Assembly: GCF_000145215.1 (NCBI RefSeq)
Contig: NC_014392.1
Coordinates: 1,930,001 to 1,994,000, forward strand
Direction: 5' to 3'
Length of the DNA: 64,000 nucleotides
Source of the DNA: Caldicellulosiruptor obsidiansis OB47
GTDB lineage: Bacteria; Bacillota; Thermoanaerobacteria; Caldicellulosiruptorales; Caldicellulosiruptoraceae
Shown: piece by piece, positions 1 through 7,087 of the stretch
How the letters are laid out: every line of letters starts with the position of its first letter
Numbering within the stretch: position 1 is the first letter of the stretch
Made by a program: the position numbers and the translations under genes
Notes under the pieces: model-generated
What the model was told of the DNA's origin: nothing
Databases searched by the model: none
Seen by the model: only the letters and a program-made list of their open reading frames with translations

Positions 1-65
1 AGTCCTCCTGGGCGCGCCATTTATTTTCAAGGGTTTTGAGGTTTGGAATAATATCGGGCAGGTTG

Positions 66-647
66 TTATAACACCTCTTTGATTTGAGCAAAGTCTATTA
101 TAAGGTCTTCAAAAATACCAACCTTGACCTTGTCATTGAAGGTGTATAGTTCTGGTGGCAGGTAATCTTCGGTATCTTTGAGTCTGTATACTAAAATTGT
201 TTGATTGTTAGGGTTAACAATCAAATATTCTTTGACTTTATACTGATTATACAGGTTCAGCTTTCTTACATAGTCGTGAGATGGATTATATTCAGATACA
301 ACCTCAATTATCATCTCAGGAGCTCCAACACAGCCTTTATCAGTGAGTTTTTTCTTATCGCATATGATTGATATATCAGGCTGGACAACGTTGATTGCCT
401 GTTTTTCATCCTGTCCTTCCTCAACAAGAACAACATCAAATGGAGCTGTATATACTTTGCAGGGTTTGTTGTTTTGCTTAATATAATTCCCAATGATTAG
501 TGTAAGTTCAAAAATAATTTCTTGGTGCACTCTTGAAGGTGCATGGCTTATATCATAGATGACACCATCAATTAGCTCTACTCTTGCGTTTTGTGGAAAC
601 CCAAGATAGTCTGCATAAGTGTAAACCTTAGATATTCTTTCTTCTAT
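66..647 (-). CDS. Uma2-family putative endonuclease (DUF820), non-standard start
   Basis: PD-(D/E)XK-type Uma2 family protein; the cellular role of the family is unclear and DNA cleavage is only inferred from fold. The family N-terminus (YTYADYLGFP then ELIDGVIYD) is present in frame upstream of the first standard start, a GTG at 528-530. Central family motifs follow (VQPDISIIC; PEMIIEVVSE; DYVRKLNLY). Going upstream, the frame reaches an ATA codon at 645-647, spaced correctly from an AAGGTGA ribosome binding site and directly preceded by a TAG stop, so the natural start appears to be ATA, either a mutated ATG or a rare AUA start. Starting at the GTG would give 154 aa and remove the conserved ELIDG segment. 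Past its stop, another frame stays open for about 20 codons to the window edge. Family call firm; whether it is expressed is uncertain. Confidence 0.7.
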   Translation of the reverse strand: MEERISKVYTYADYLGFPQNARVELIDGVIYDISHAPSRVHQEIIFELTLIIGNYIKQNNKPCKVYTAPFDVVLVEEGQDEKQAINVVQPDISIICDKKKLTDKGCVGAPEMIIEVVSEYNPSHDYVRKLNLYNQYKVKEYLIVNPNNQTILVYRLKDTEDYLPPELYTFNDKVKVGIFEDLIIDFAQIKEVL

Positions 648-652
648 CTAAA

Positions 653-901
653 TCACCTTCTTTGTTGTATTCTTTCGAGTTTGCGTAATAAACTGTACTG
701 GTAAAATAAATCTAATAAACTTACTAAATTTTTTAACAAATCAAATACAAGAGTCTCTAAAGAACCTACCAAATCATCTGAAACTTCAAGTCTTTGTCTA
801 ATTAATTCAATATATTTCCTAAATTTTTGAATCTCTAATGAGCTTTGTAAATCTAACAAGTTGACAAGGTATTCCAATAATAATGTTTCCTTTTTGTACA
901 T
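653..901 (-). CDS. Small hypothetical leucine-rich helical protein
   Basis: Predicted 82-residue protein of unknown function, ending five bases upstream of the inferred Uma2 start, so the two would be co-transcribed. It is rich in Leu, Ile, Glu, Arg and Lys and looks wholly alpha-helical, with hydrophobic heptads in the first and last thirds, a basic C-terminus (RKLERIQQRR) and no signal peptide. The ATG at 899-901 lies inside a TATAATG sequence and has no clear ribosome binding site. If that TATAAT is a promoter -10, translation would have to begin further in, for example at the TTG codon 9 behind AAAAGGA. No family recognised; the coding call rests on position and composition only. Confidence 0.4.
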   Translation of the reverse strand: MYKKETLLLEYLVNLLDLQSSLEIQKFRKYIELIRQRLEVSDDLVGSLETLVFDLLKNLVSLLDLFYQYSLLRKLERIQQRR

Positions 902-1038
902 TATACTACTAAATAAATATAAGTGAAACTTTTTTGTCGATTTCTCAAATTTGAAGAGTTATGACAAAGTAAAGCTAATAACGAAACATTAATATCATTA
1001 AATTAAAATTTCAAATTCAAATATAGTACAACAATAAA

Positions 1039-1069
1039 GGGGCTCGTTATGAGACACATAACAAGCCCC
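1039..1069 (-). terminator. Intrinsic terminator after the GH4 gene
   Basis: A 13-bp inverted repeat (GGGGCTCGTTATG and CATAACAAGCCCC with one mismatch) around a 5-base loop, about 30 bases past the GH4 stop. On the minus strand the hairpin is followed by a modest T-rich stretch (TTTATTGTTG). Confidence 0.7.
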
Positions 1070-1099
1070 TGATGGTTATTTTTGAAATTGTTGTAATCC

Positions 1100-2494
1100 T
1101 TACAAGCCTAAATATGCCAAATACTTTTTAGTGTTATTTATCATCTCATCAAAAAGCTGCTCAGCTTTGTTCTGCGGTAGTCTTTCAACTGCAGGGTCAT
1201 TTAAGAATGCTCTTTTTGCAAGGTTCAAGTCCTTTTCTAAAGCAGCTTTAACTATAAGTTCTTGATTGCTGATATGCCTTGTCATTATGCTTGCCAAATC
1301 TGAAGGTAGCTTTCCTGCATAGACAGGTCTGACGTCATCATGGGTAAACACTGCATTTGTCTCAACTATAGCTCCTATTGGAAGATTTGGTATTTGACCC
1401 ATATTTGGTAAATTCACGTTTGTCACCAACGTATCCAAACCTAAAATAGCTTTCATCTGCATAACTCCCTCTTCTCCAGAAGGATTCAATGGAACTTCTT
1501 TTTGGTCAGATGCGTATTCTTTGCTAAGTTTAATCAATTCTTCTCTGTGTTTAATTCGCCATTCGACAGGTGTCAAGTTGAATTTCCATTTATAAACTGT
1601 CTCTTTGTCTCTAAGATAAATGTATGGGACAAATTCAGCCAAGTGTCTATCACCTGCTGCAGCAATAAGTCCAAAGCGTTTAAATAAGTCAAACTTCACT
1701 CTATTTGCAGAAGCAAAATAATCTTTTTCCCACAATCCTTTTGTTTTTTCAAAACCTTCTTCATAATATTTGTGCACAAATTCCTTGTAAAGAGGGAATA
1801 AATCATGAGTTTTATATGATGCTTTATCAAACCACGTAAAATGATTTATACCAAGAACATTTACCTTGATTTCTCTTCTTGAGATTTCTCTTTCTTCTCC
1901 TAAAAATTCTTTTACAACTTCGGTCAAAAGCTTCTGGGTACCAAAAACTTCATGACAGCAGCCAAAAGCTTTTATTTTAGGAAATACTTCATATAGGGCT
2001 TTTAAGCATATAGCCATTGGATTTGTGTAATTGATAACCCAAGCATCTGGACAATTTCTCTTTATAGCTTCTGCAAATTCAACATACATAGGAACAGTCC
2101 TAAGTCCTCTGATAAGACCTCCTGGACCTGTTGTGTCACCTACAGACTGGTATATACCATATTTCTCAGGAGCATGGACATCCGAATACATCTCTTCAAA
2201 TGTCCCAGGCAAAATCGAAATGATAATAAAATCTGCACCATATAAAGCTTCATCTAAGCTCTCTACAGCAACATATTTCCACTTCCCCACTATCTCAGGT
2301 TTGCTTGAAAGCTTATTGCCTATTACTTCATTTGTCTTAGCAGCTTCAAAATCAATATCATAAAGTCTAACAGTACCACTCAAGTCTTTTTCTAACGCTA
2401 AATCAGTCATCAACCTCCATGCCCAGCCGCGTGAACCCCCACCAATGTATGCTATATTGATTTGTTTCTGTTGTTCTGATGTGGTATTCAACAT
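1100..2494 (-). CDS. GH4 glycosidase, alpha-galacturonidase or alpha-glucosidase type
   Basis: NAD- and metal-dependent family 4 glycoside hydrolase of 464 aa, cytoplasmic, acting on imported oligosaccharides by the redox-assisted GH4 mechanism. Visible features: N-terminal Rossmann nucleotide site IAYIGGGSRGW (14-24), the NYTNPM motif (155-160), a CHEV metal/substrate motif (Cys180-Val183) and GINHF (215-219). The four residues around the metal cysteine separate GH4 specificities. CHEV is, as I recall, the variant of alpha-galacturonidases such as B. subtilis LplD rather than classical maltose- or melibiose-type enzymes, so a uronic-acid substrate is my preferred reading. The lplABC-like transporter genes nearby fit this. 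The start ATG follows GGAGGGAGTA. It is monocistronic, with its own promoter and terminator. Family certain, substrate inferred. Confidence 0.88.
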   Translation of the reverse strand: MLNTTSEQQKQINIAYIGGGSRGWAWRLMTDLALEKDLSGTVRLYDIDFEAAKTNEVIGNKLSSKPEIVGKWKYVAVESLDEALYGADFIIISILPGTFEEMYSDVHAPEKYGIYQSVGDTTGPGGLIRGLRTVPMYVEFAEAIKRNCPDAWVINYTNPMAICLKALYEVFPKIKAFGCCHEVFGTQKLLTEVVKEFLGEEREISRREIKVNVLGINHFTWFDKASYKTHDLFPLYKEFVHKYYEEGFEKTKGLWEKDYFASANRVKFDLFKRFGLIAAAGDRHLAEFVPYIYLRDKETVYKWKFNLTPVEWRIKHREELIKLSKEYASDQKEVPLNPSGEEGVMQMKAILGLDTLVTNVNLPNMGQIPNLPIGAIVETNAVFTHDDVRPVYAGKLPSDLASIMTRHISNQELIVKAALEKDLNLAKRAFLNDPAVERLPQNKAEQLFDEMINNTKKYLAYLGL

Positions 2495-2529
2495 TACTCC
2501 CTCCTATAATAATTGTGAATTTCAAATAA

Positions 2530-2558
2530 ATTATATCACAAATCTCACTCAAAACCAA
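2530..2558 (-). promoter_or_regulatory. Sigma-A-type promoter of the GH4 gene
   Basis: On the minus strand, TTGGTT (2553-2558), a 17-base spacer and TATAAT (2530-2535) preceded by TGA, an extended -10. Transcription would start about 30 bases before the GH4 start codon. Confidence 0.6.
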
Positions 2559-2641
2559 ACCATTATTATCTTTAACTTTCATTTATACCCAGCATATCTG
2601 GTTTTTTCTTTGACTTTTCAAAAGTGTATCCTAAAAAGATA

Positions 2642-2671
2642 TTGACAATTCTACATCTCTTCCCTTATAAT
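2642..2671 (+). promoter_or_regulatory. Promoter of tRNA-Trp
   Basis: Consensus TTGACA (2642-2647) and TATAAT (2666-2671) separated by 18 bases, placing the transcription start a few bases before the tRNA. Confidence 0.85.
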
Positions 2672-2682
2672 AAATTAGGTGT

Positions 2683-2758
2683 AGGGGCGTAGCTCAATTG
2701 GCAGAGTAGCGGTCTCCAAAACCGTCGGCTGGGGGTTCGAGTCCCTCCGCCCCTGCCA
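2683..2758 (+). tRNA. trnW: tRNA-Trp (anticodon CCA)
   Basis: Complete 76-base cloverleaf. The acceptor stem AGGGGCG pairs with CGCCCCT, the D stem GCTC pairs with GAGT, the anticodon stem GCGGT pairs with ACCGT around loop CTCCAAA (anticodon CCA), the T arm carries GGTTCGAGTCC, and G is the discriminator. The 3' CCA is encoded. It stands alone as a plus-strand unit among minus-strand genes and is followed by the remains of an integrase gene. Confidence 0.96.
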
Positions 2759-2817
2759 TGTTTTGAGACAACTGAATTTGCAGCGTGGAAAAAGTAGCAG
2801 CAAAAATACAACCGATG

Positions 2818-2860
2818 GTCTCCCCTAATCAGCAAAAAGGTGAAAGAGGAGACTTTTTTT
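2818..2860 (+). terminator. Possible terminator of tRNA-Trp
   Basis: GTCTCC (2818-2823) pairs with GGAGAC (2848-2853) and is followed by seven T residues. The loop is long (24 bases), and the AGAGGAG arm could also be the ribosome binding site of the downstream integrase remnant, so the call is moderate. Confidence 0.5.
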
Positions 2861-3267
2861 ATGCCTAGAAAAGGAAAAATTAAGAATATAGATACACTAT
2901 GGTTAAAAGACATGATTAACCTTTTCATTAGTTTTAAGCAAGCTGATGGGTTGTGTGAAATGAATTCAGCAAGTACATTGATTTTTCCAAATAAATAGAT
3001 GAACACACACTAAAGTTAGCTGTGATTGAATTCTTCAAATCCAAAACAAACAAGCAACCTATAACTAACTTATAATTATTCCTATTCAAATTTTCTTACA
3101 TTTCTGAATGGCAAAAAATAACTTCTTATTATAAAATCTAATTAAAACCCAAAGATTATAACAAGTTTTTAAGCTGTTGAAGACAATGAAATATCAATCA
3201 TGCTTTTGAACTTCAATATGAAATGGGATATGAAGGCATCAGTACCACTAAAATATTTTGCAATTAA
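2861..3267 (+). pseudogene. Decayed tyrosine recombinase (phage-type integrase)
   Basis: Three short stretches in different frames recall successive parts of a tyrosine recombinase. First, 2861-2998 encodes MPRKGKIKN then INLFISFKQADGL, like the start of the SAM-like core-binding domain, and ends at TAG. Second, 2995-3075, one frame over, reads LKLAVIEFFKSKTNKQPIT, a typical later part of that domain. Third, 3190-3267 reads ELQYEMGYEGISTTKIF, matching the C-terminal box around the catalytic tyrosine (family LGHxSIxTTxIY, with the Tyr replaced by Phe here). Most of the catalytic domain, including the Arg-His-x-x-Arg residues, is missing. The whole is about 400 bp against roughly 900-1100 bp for an intact gene. 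Its place directly after a tRNA gene fits a former integrative element. Dead gene; family call by motif only. Confidence 0.6.
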
Positions 3268-3382
3268 TACAGCAGTATAGAAGATGACAATATATAGCAG
3301 AAAGCCTATTAAACAACTTTGTAAAAAGAATAATTAAGCTGAAAAGATTGATTAAACCTTATCAAAATATTGAAAAGATAAT

Positions 3383-3416
3383 AGAGGCTGTCCAAAAGAG
3401 AAGCAGACAGCCTCTA
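3383..3416. terminator. Bidirectional terminator
   Basis: AGAGGCTGTC and GACAGCCTCT around a 13-base loop, about 100 bases past the end of the sugar-ABC operon on the minus strand. T-rich sequence lies on the plus-strand side (ATTTATTTAC). It would also end any plus-strand transcript from the integrase remnant. Confidence 0.75.
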
Positions 3417-3517
3417 TTTATTTACTGCATAGTTAAATATTATTATTCAATAGTATCAAATATTTTTTGTTGTTAAGAAGTTGTTATTTCTAATATTTCC
3501 TTTTATTTTTTTAATCC

Positions 3518-5098
3518 TTATTTCTTGGCTCTATTATATGCATTTATCCTAATTGTTATCAAACGTTGCAACCCAATTTTGTTTAAAACATTTAAATATT
3601 GCTGCCAATCTTTGTTATTGCTTGGATCTAACTGACCTGTTACAAATTTCATGCAATACTCATCTACAACTGCCATAATATTTGATTCTAGCTCAGCCCT
3701 TTCTGCCATTTCTTCTTTTGTAAACATCATGGGTTCTTCTCTTATATAATAATATTTTGGTCTATTCATAAACGTTTTCGCAAGTTCTGCATATATAGGA
3801 GCATATGTCTCTACAGCTTGAGGATATGCTACCATAAAGCCGTTTGGCGCTGCAAATGGAAAACCATAATCTTGTAAACTATACTTTCCTGAGGGATTGG
3901 TTGGAGTTTGAATATGGTTTAGATATACATATTTATCCCCTTCTTTTTTATAAGTAACACCATATTCACCATAAGTGTGGAATATCTGTCCTTCTTCACT
4001 CAGTGCCCAATTTAAATATTGAAGAAGCCTTTCTAATTTTTCTTTGCTTATACTTGAATTAAATCCGTTGCCATCTGCAAAATGCAAAGGATTTCTTTTG
4101 AAAAAGTAAGCTTTTCCAGGATATGCTGTTGGTACATCCTTGGACCATACCCAGTTTGTATCTTTATCTGTATTTCTATATAGATTATTGTAAGTTCCTA
4201 TATTTGCAGGATATGCCCACATAATTATTCCTTGCCCTTGGGTTCTAAACTTATCTAACTGATCACGAGTTGCTGTAGCATATTCTTTCCAAATGCAACC
4301 TGCTTTATAAAGTTTGTTTATCAAAATTAGAGCTTGGCGATAGTTGTTCTGATTAAATGCAAAAGGCACAAACTTTTTGGTAAGCGGGTCTACATAAGAA
4401 ATCTGTCGTGGCGCAAGTTCAGGTAAACCATACATCAAAAATATTCCTGTAAATGCCCAAAGACTTAAGTTACCAGAGACAGCATTCGCGTGTAAATATA
4501 CAACCTTTCCAGTTTTCTGGTGTAATAATATACATGTTTTGTAAAATTCATCAACTGTAGTTGGGAATTTCAAATTGTATTTATCGAATATTTCTTTCCT
4601 ATATAAGAAAGCCATATCAACTGGTGCAATTCTTCTTCCATGAAATGAATATACCTTACCATCACTATAACGTACTATTTTGTAAAGGTAATCCCATTCT
4701 TCTTTTGTCCATATCTTTAAGTAGTTCGGCCATTTCTTTTTTATTTCCTCCGGTGTAAATCCAATTAAATATCCTGCAGCTATCCATTCGTTTAAATTAT
4801 ATTCTGGTCTAAGCGCACGTATCCAATCTGGTGCCATATTACTTGCAAAAAGTAAAGACATTTTAGTAACATAATCACTTTGAGGAATATAAATGGTTTT
4901 TAAATCTATTCCAAATTTTTCTCTCAACTTCTTTTTGTATAAATCTGCCACTGCAGGCGGTTGATTAGAGGTGGTATGAGTAGTGATTGTGATTAATTTT
5001 TTCGAAGTAGCTGCTTTCCCAAATGAGAATCCTAAGGTTAAAACAGAAACCATAAAAGTAATTGTCAGTAAAATCACAAACATTTTTTTGCATTTCAT
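3518..5098 (-). CDS. Extracellular sugar-binding protein of a CUT1 ABC importer (LplA-like)
   Basis: Secreted solute-binding protein, 526 aa, the large LplA/YtcQ type that captures oligosaccharides outside the cell and feeds the permease pair encoded just upstream. The N-terminus is a classic signal sequence (lysines, then VILLTITFMVSVLTLGFSF), but no lipobox cysteine follows it; the only early Cys lies before the hydrophobic core. Body motifs such as EEWDYLYK, a WAYPANIG segment and a C-terminal LDPSNNKDWQQYLNVL are typical of the family. The GGAGG lies 9 bases before the second ATG (5096-5098) and abuts the first, so the second is the start. It is last in the operon, 31 bases after the MalG-type permease, and is a second binding protein in addition to the one that opens the operon. 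Confidence 0.88.
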   Translation of the reverse strand: MKCKKMFVILLTITFMVSVLTLGFSFGKAATSKKLITITTHTTSNQPPAVADLYKKKLREKFGIDLKTIYIPQSDYVTKMSLLFASNMAPDWIRALRPEYNLNEWIAAGYLIGFTPEEIKKKWPNYLKIWTKEEWDYLYKIVRYSDGKVYSFHGRRIAPVDMAFLYRKEIFDKYNLKFPTTVDEFYKTCILLHQKTGKVVYLHANAVSGNLSLWAFTGIFLMYGLPELAPRQISYVDPLTKKFVPFAFNQNNYRQALILINKLYKAGCIWKEYATATRDQLDKFRTQGQGIIMWAYPANIGTYNNLYRNTDKDTNWVWSKDVPTAYPGKAYFFKRNPLHFADGNGFNSSISKEKLERLLQYLNWALSEEGQIFHTYGEYGVTYKKEGDKYVYLNHIQTPTNPSGKYSLQDYGFPFAAPNGFMVAYPQAVETYAPIYAELAKTFMNRPKYYYIREEPMMFTKEEMAERAELESNIMAVVDEYCMKFVTGQLDPSNNKDWQQYLNVLNKIGLQRLITIRINAYNRAKK

Positions 5099-5129
5099 TT
5101 CTTGCATCCTCCCTCTTGTGCATATTTTT

Positions 5130-6023
5130 TTAATCTTTTAATGAACCAATCATAACACCTTTAACAAAATACTTTTGTACAAATGGATATATAGCTAACA
5201 TTGGTACCATCGAGACAAAGAGTGTTGCATATTTCACCCCCTTTGCGTTGATTAAACCTAATTCTTGTCTTGCACTCAAATCACCTGCTTCAGCAGCCTG
5301 CTGAAGCGTCTGGGCAAGCATTATAATATCTCTCAAAACAAGCTGCAGAGGAAATTTTTTCTGGTCACTTAAGAATATCATGGCATTAAACCATGAATTC
5401 CAATGCCCAACAGCATAATAAAGTCCTACAGTTGCAAGAGCTGCTTTAGAAAGCGGTAAAACTATTCTTGTAAATATAACAAATTCATTTGCACCATCAA
5501 GATATGCTGATTCTTCTAATTCATGAGGTATGTTCTGGAAGAATGTTCGCATAATTATCAAGTTAGTAGTACTAATTGCACCTGGTAAAATCAAAGCCCA
5601 CATAGTATCATATAGTCCTAAGTTTTTGACTAATATAAAAAGTGGAATCAAGCCCCCTGAAAAATACATAGTTATTATAACAAGCCAAGTATAGAAAGAT
5701 TTTAATGGTAAATTCTTTCTTGACAGTGGATAAGCAAAAGAAGTTGTCAAAATAAGGTTAATCAATGTTCCTACAATGGTATAAATAACCGAATTCTTAA
5801 AAGCTCTGGGAACTGTCCCTGCCGTAAATATCATTTTGTATGAATCCAATGTAAAACCAATCGGAAAAATTGTAACTATACCTTTATTATTTGCATCCGC
5901 ACTACTTAAAGATGAAGCAAAAACATTTAGCACAGGATATAAAGTAACTATTAATACAAATATCATAGTAGTGTGTACAATTATTGTTAGAATTTTTGTT
6001 GACAACGAATTATCTTTCACCAT
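5130..6023 (-). CDS. Sugar ABC transporter permease, MalG type (LplC/YtcP-like)
   Basis: Inner-membrane permease of 297 aa with about six transmembrane helices. The conserved EAA loop that docks the ATPase reads EESAYLDGANEF then FTRIVLPLSKAAL near residues 165-195, and the protein ends with the LplC-family signature QKYFVKGVMIGSLKD. It forms a heterodimer with the MalF-type permease 16 bases upstream. No ATPase gene is in the operon. CUT1 systems of this kind are known to use a shared MsmX/MsmK-type ATPase encoded elsewhere, which I infer here. The ATG is preceded by GGAGG at about 10 bases. Family firm, substrate unknown. Confidence 0.92.
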   Translation of the reverse strand: MVKDNSLSTKILTIIVHTTMIFVLIVTLYPVLNVFASSLSSADANNKGIVTIFPIGFTLDSYKMIFTAGTVPRAFKNSVIYTIVGTLINLILTTSFAYPLSRKNLPLKSFYTWLVIITMYFSGGLIPLFILVKNLGLYDTMWALILPGAISTTNLIIMRTFFQNIPHELEESAYLDGANEFVIFTRIVLPLSKAALATVGLYYAVGHWNSWFNAMIFLSDQKKFPLQLVLRDIIMLAQTLQQAAEAGDLSARQELGLINAKGVKYATLFVSMVPMLAIYPFVQKYFVKGVMIGSLKD

Positions 6024-6039
6024 ATAAATTTCGCCTCCA

Positions 6040-6987
6040 CTAAAAGAGTGCTGTTTCTGTAACTTTTTTTGTAATCTTGTTTGCTATAATTAGTATTGTA
6101 AGATTAATTAAAGAGTTAAATAAACCTATTGCAGTTGTATAACTATATTCACCATATACAAGTCCTCTTCTATAAACATAAGTACTTATAACGTCTGATG
6201 TTTCATAATTAAGCGGACTTTGCATAAGTAAAACTTTTTCTGCACCCAGTGACATAATATGTCCAATTCTCAAAAGCAGCATTATAACAATAGTGGGCAT
6301 TATTGATGGTATCGAAATATACCTCATCATCTGCACTCTTGTTGCACCATCTATTACAGCACCTTCATAAAGTTCAGGATTTACATTGCTAAGTGCTGCT
6401 ATATAAATTATTGCTCCCCAACCCATATGTTGCCATATGTCACTTATTATATATAATGGTCGAAACCATTTAGGATCAGCCATAAAATATATGGTTGGTA
6501 ACCCCATTTTTTGAAGTATCATATTTATAATACCATCTGTTGGAGATAAAAACATTACCATCATACCAATTATTGCTGGAAGAGAAATAAAGTGAGGTAA
6601 ATAACTAACTGTTTGTACAAACCTTTTATAAAAACCATCTCGAAGCTCATTTAGAAAAAGAGCAAATAATATTGGCAGAGGAAATACAAATATTATCTGA
6701 TAAATATTTAGAAGAACTGTATTTCTAATCAACCGCCAAAAGAACGGATTTTCAAAAAACCTTATAAAGTGTTTAAATCCTACCCACTCACTTCCCAATA
6801 TACCTTTTCTAAAATTATAATCTTTAAACGCAATAATAACTCCATACATAGGAATATAATGAAATATTATGTAATAAAGAACGCCTGGTAATGCTAATAG
6901 ATGAAGATATTTTGTCTTTTTTATGGATTTCCAAAATTCTTTAAAACGATTACGAAACCTTTCTTTTTGTGACAATGTAACTTCCAC
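6040..6987 (-). CDS. Sugar ABC transporter permease, MalF type (LplB-like)
   Basis: Permease of 315 aa, six predicted helices, partner of the MalG-type protein. After a basic cytoplasmic N-terminus comes LPGVLYYIIFHYIPMYGVIIAF, the usual first helix and loop of LplB proteins. The EAA loop is YEGAVIDGATRVQM followed by YISIPSIMPTI. The longest frame begins at a GTG (6996), but that codon is itself part of the AGGTGA ribosome binding site, so the GTG at 6985-6987, five bases past it, is the probable start. A hairpin separates this gene from the upstream binding-protein gene, so expression of the permeases may be lower than that of the binding protein. Confidence 0.9.
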   Translation of the reverse strand: MEVTLSQKERFRNRFKEFWKSIKKTKYLHLLALPGVLYYIIFHYIPMYGVIIAFKDYNFRKGILGSEWVGFKHFIRFFENPFFWRLIRNTVLLNIYQIIFVFPLPILFALFLNELRDGFYKRFVQTVSYLPHFISLPAIIGMMVMFLSPTDGIINMILQKMGLPTIYFMADPKWFRPLYIISDIWQHMGWGAIIYIAALSNVNPELYEGAVIDGATRVQMMRYISIPSIMPTIVIMLLLRIGHIMSLGAEKVLLMQSPLNYETSDVISTYVYRRGLVYGEYSYTTAIGLFNSLINLTILIIANKITKKVTETALF

Positions 6988-7041
6988 TTTTATCACCTCA
7001 TAAAAGATTGTAATTTGTCATTTATAAGAGTTCTTTAAAGA

Positions 7042-7078
7042 GGACTGCTCTTTTTGGTGAAAGTTTCAAGAGCAGTCC
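7042..7078 (-). terminator. Intra-operon hairpin (partial terminator)
   Basis: Perfect 10-bp repeat GGACTGCTCT/AGAGCAGTCC with a 17-base loop, followed on the minus strand by TCTTTAAAG. It lies between the first binding-protein gene and the permeases. The weak T-tract suggests partial termination or mRNA stabilisation, a common way to make more binding protein than permease; this role is inferred. Confidence 0.6.
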
Positions 7079-7087
7079 CTCAAATAG

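Noticed and set aside
2665-3006. Open frame of 113 codons on the minus strand across tRNA-Trp
   Set aside because: It is antisense to the tRNA; the Gly/Arg/Pro-rich part is simply the reverse of the tRNA arms, and it has no ribosome binding site.
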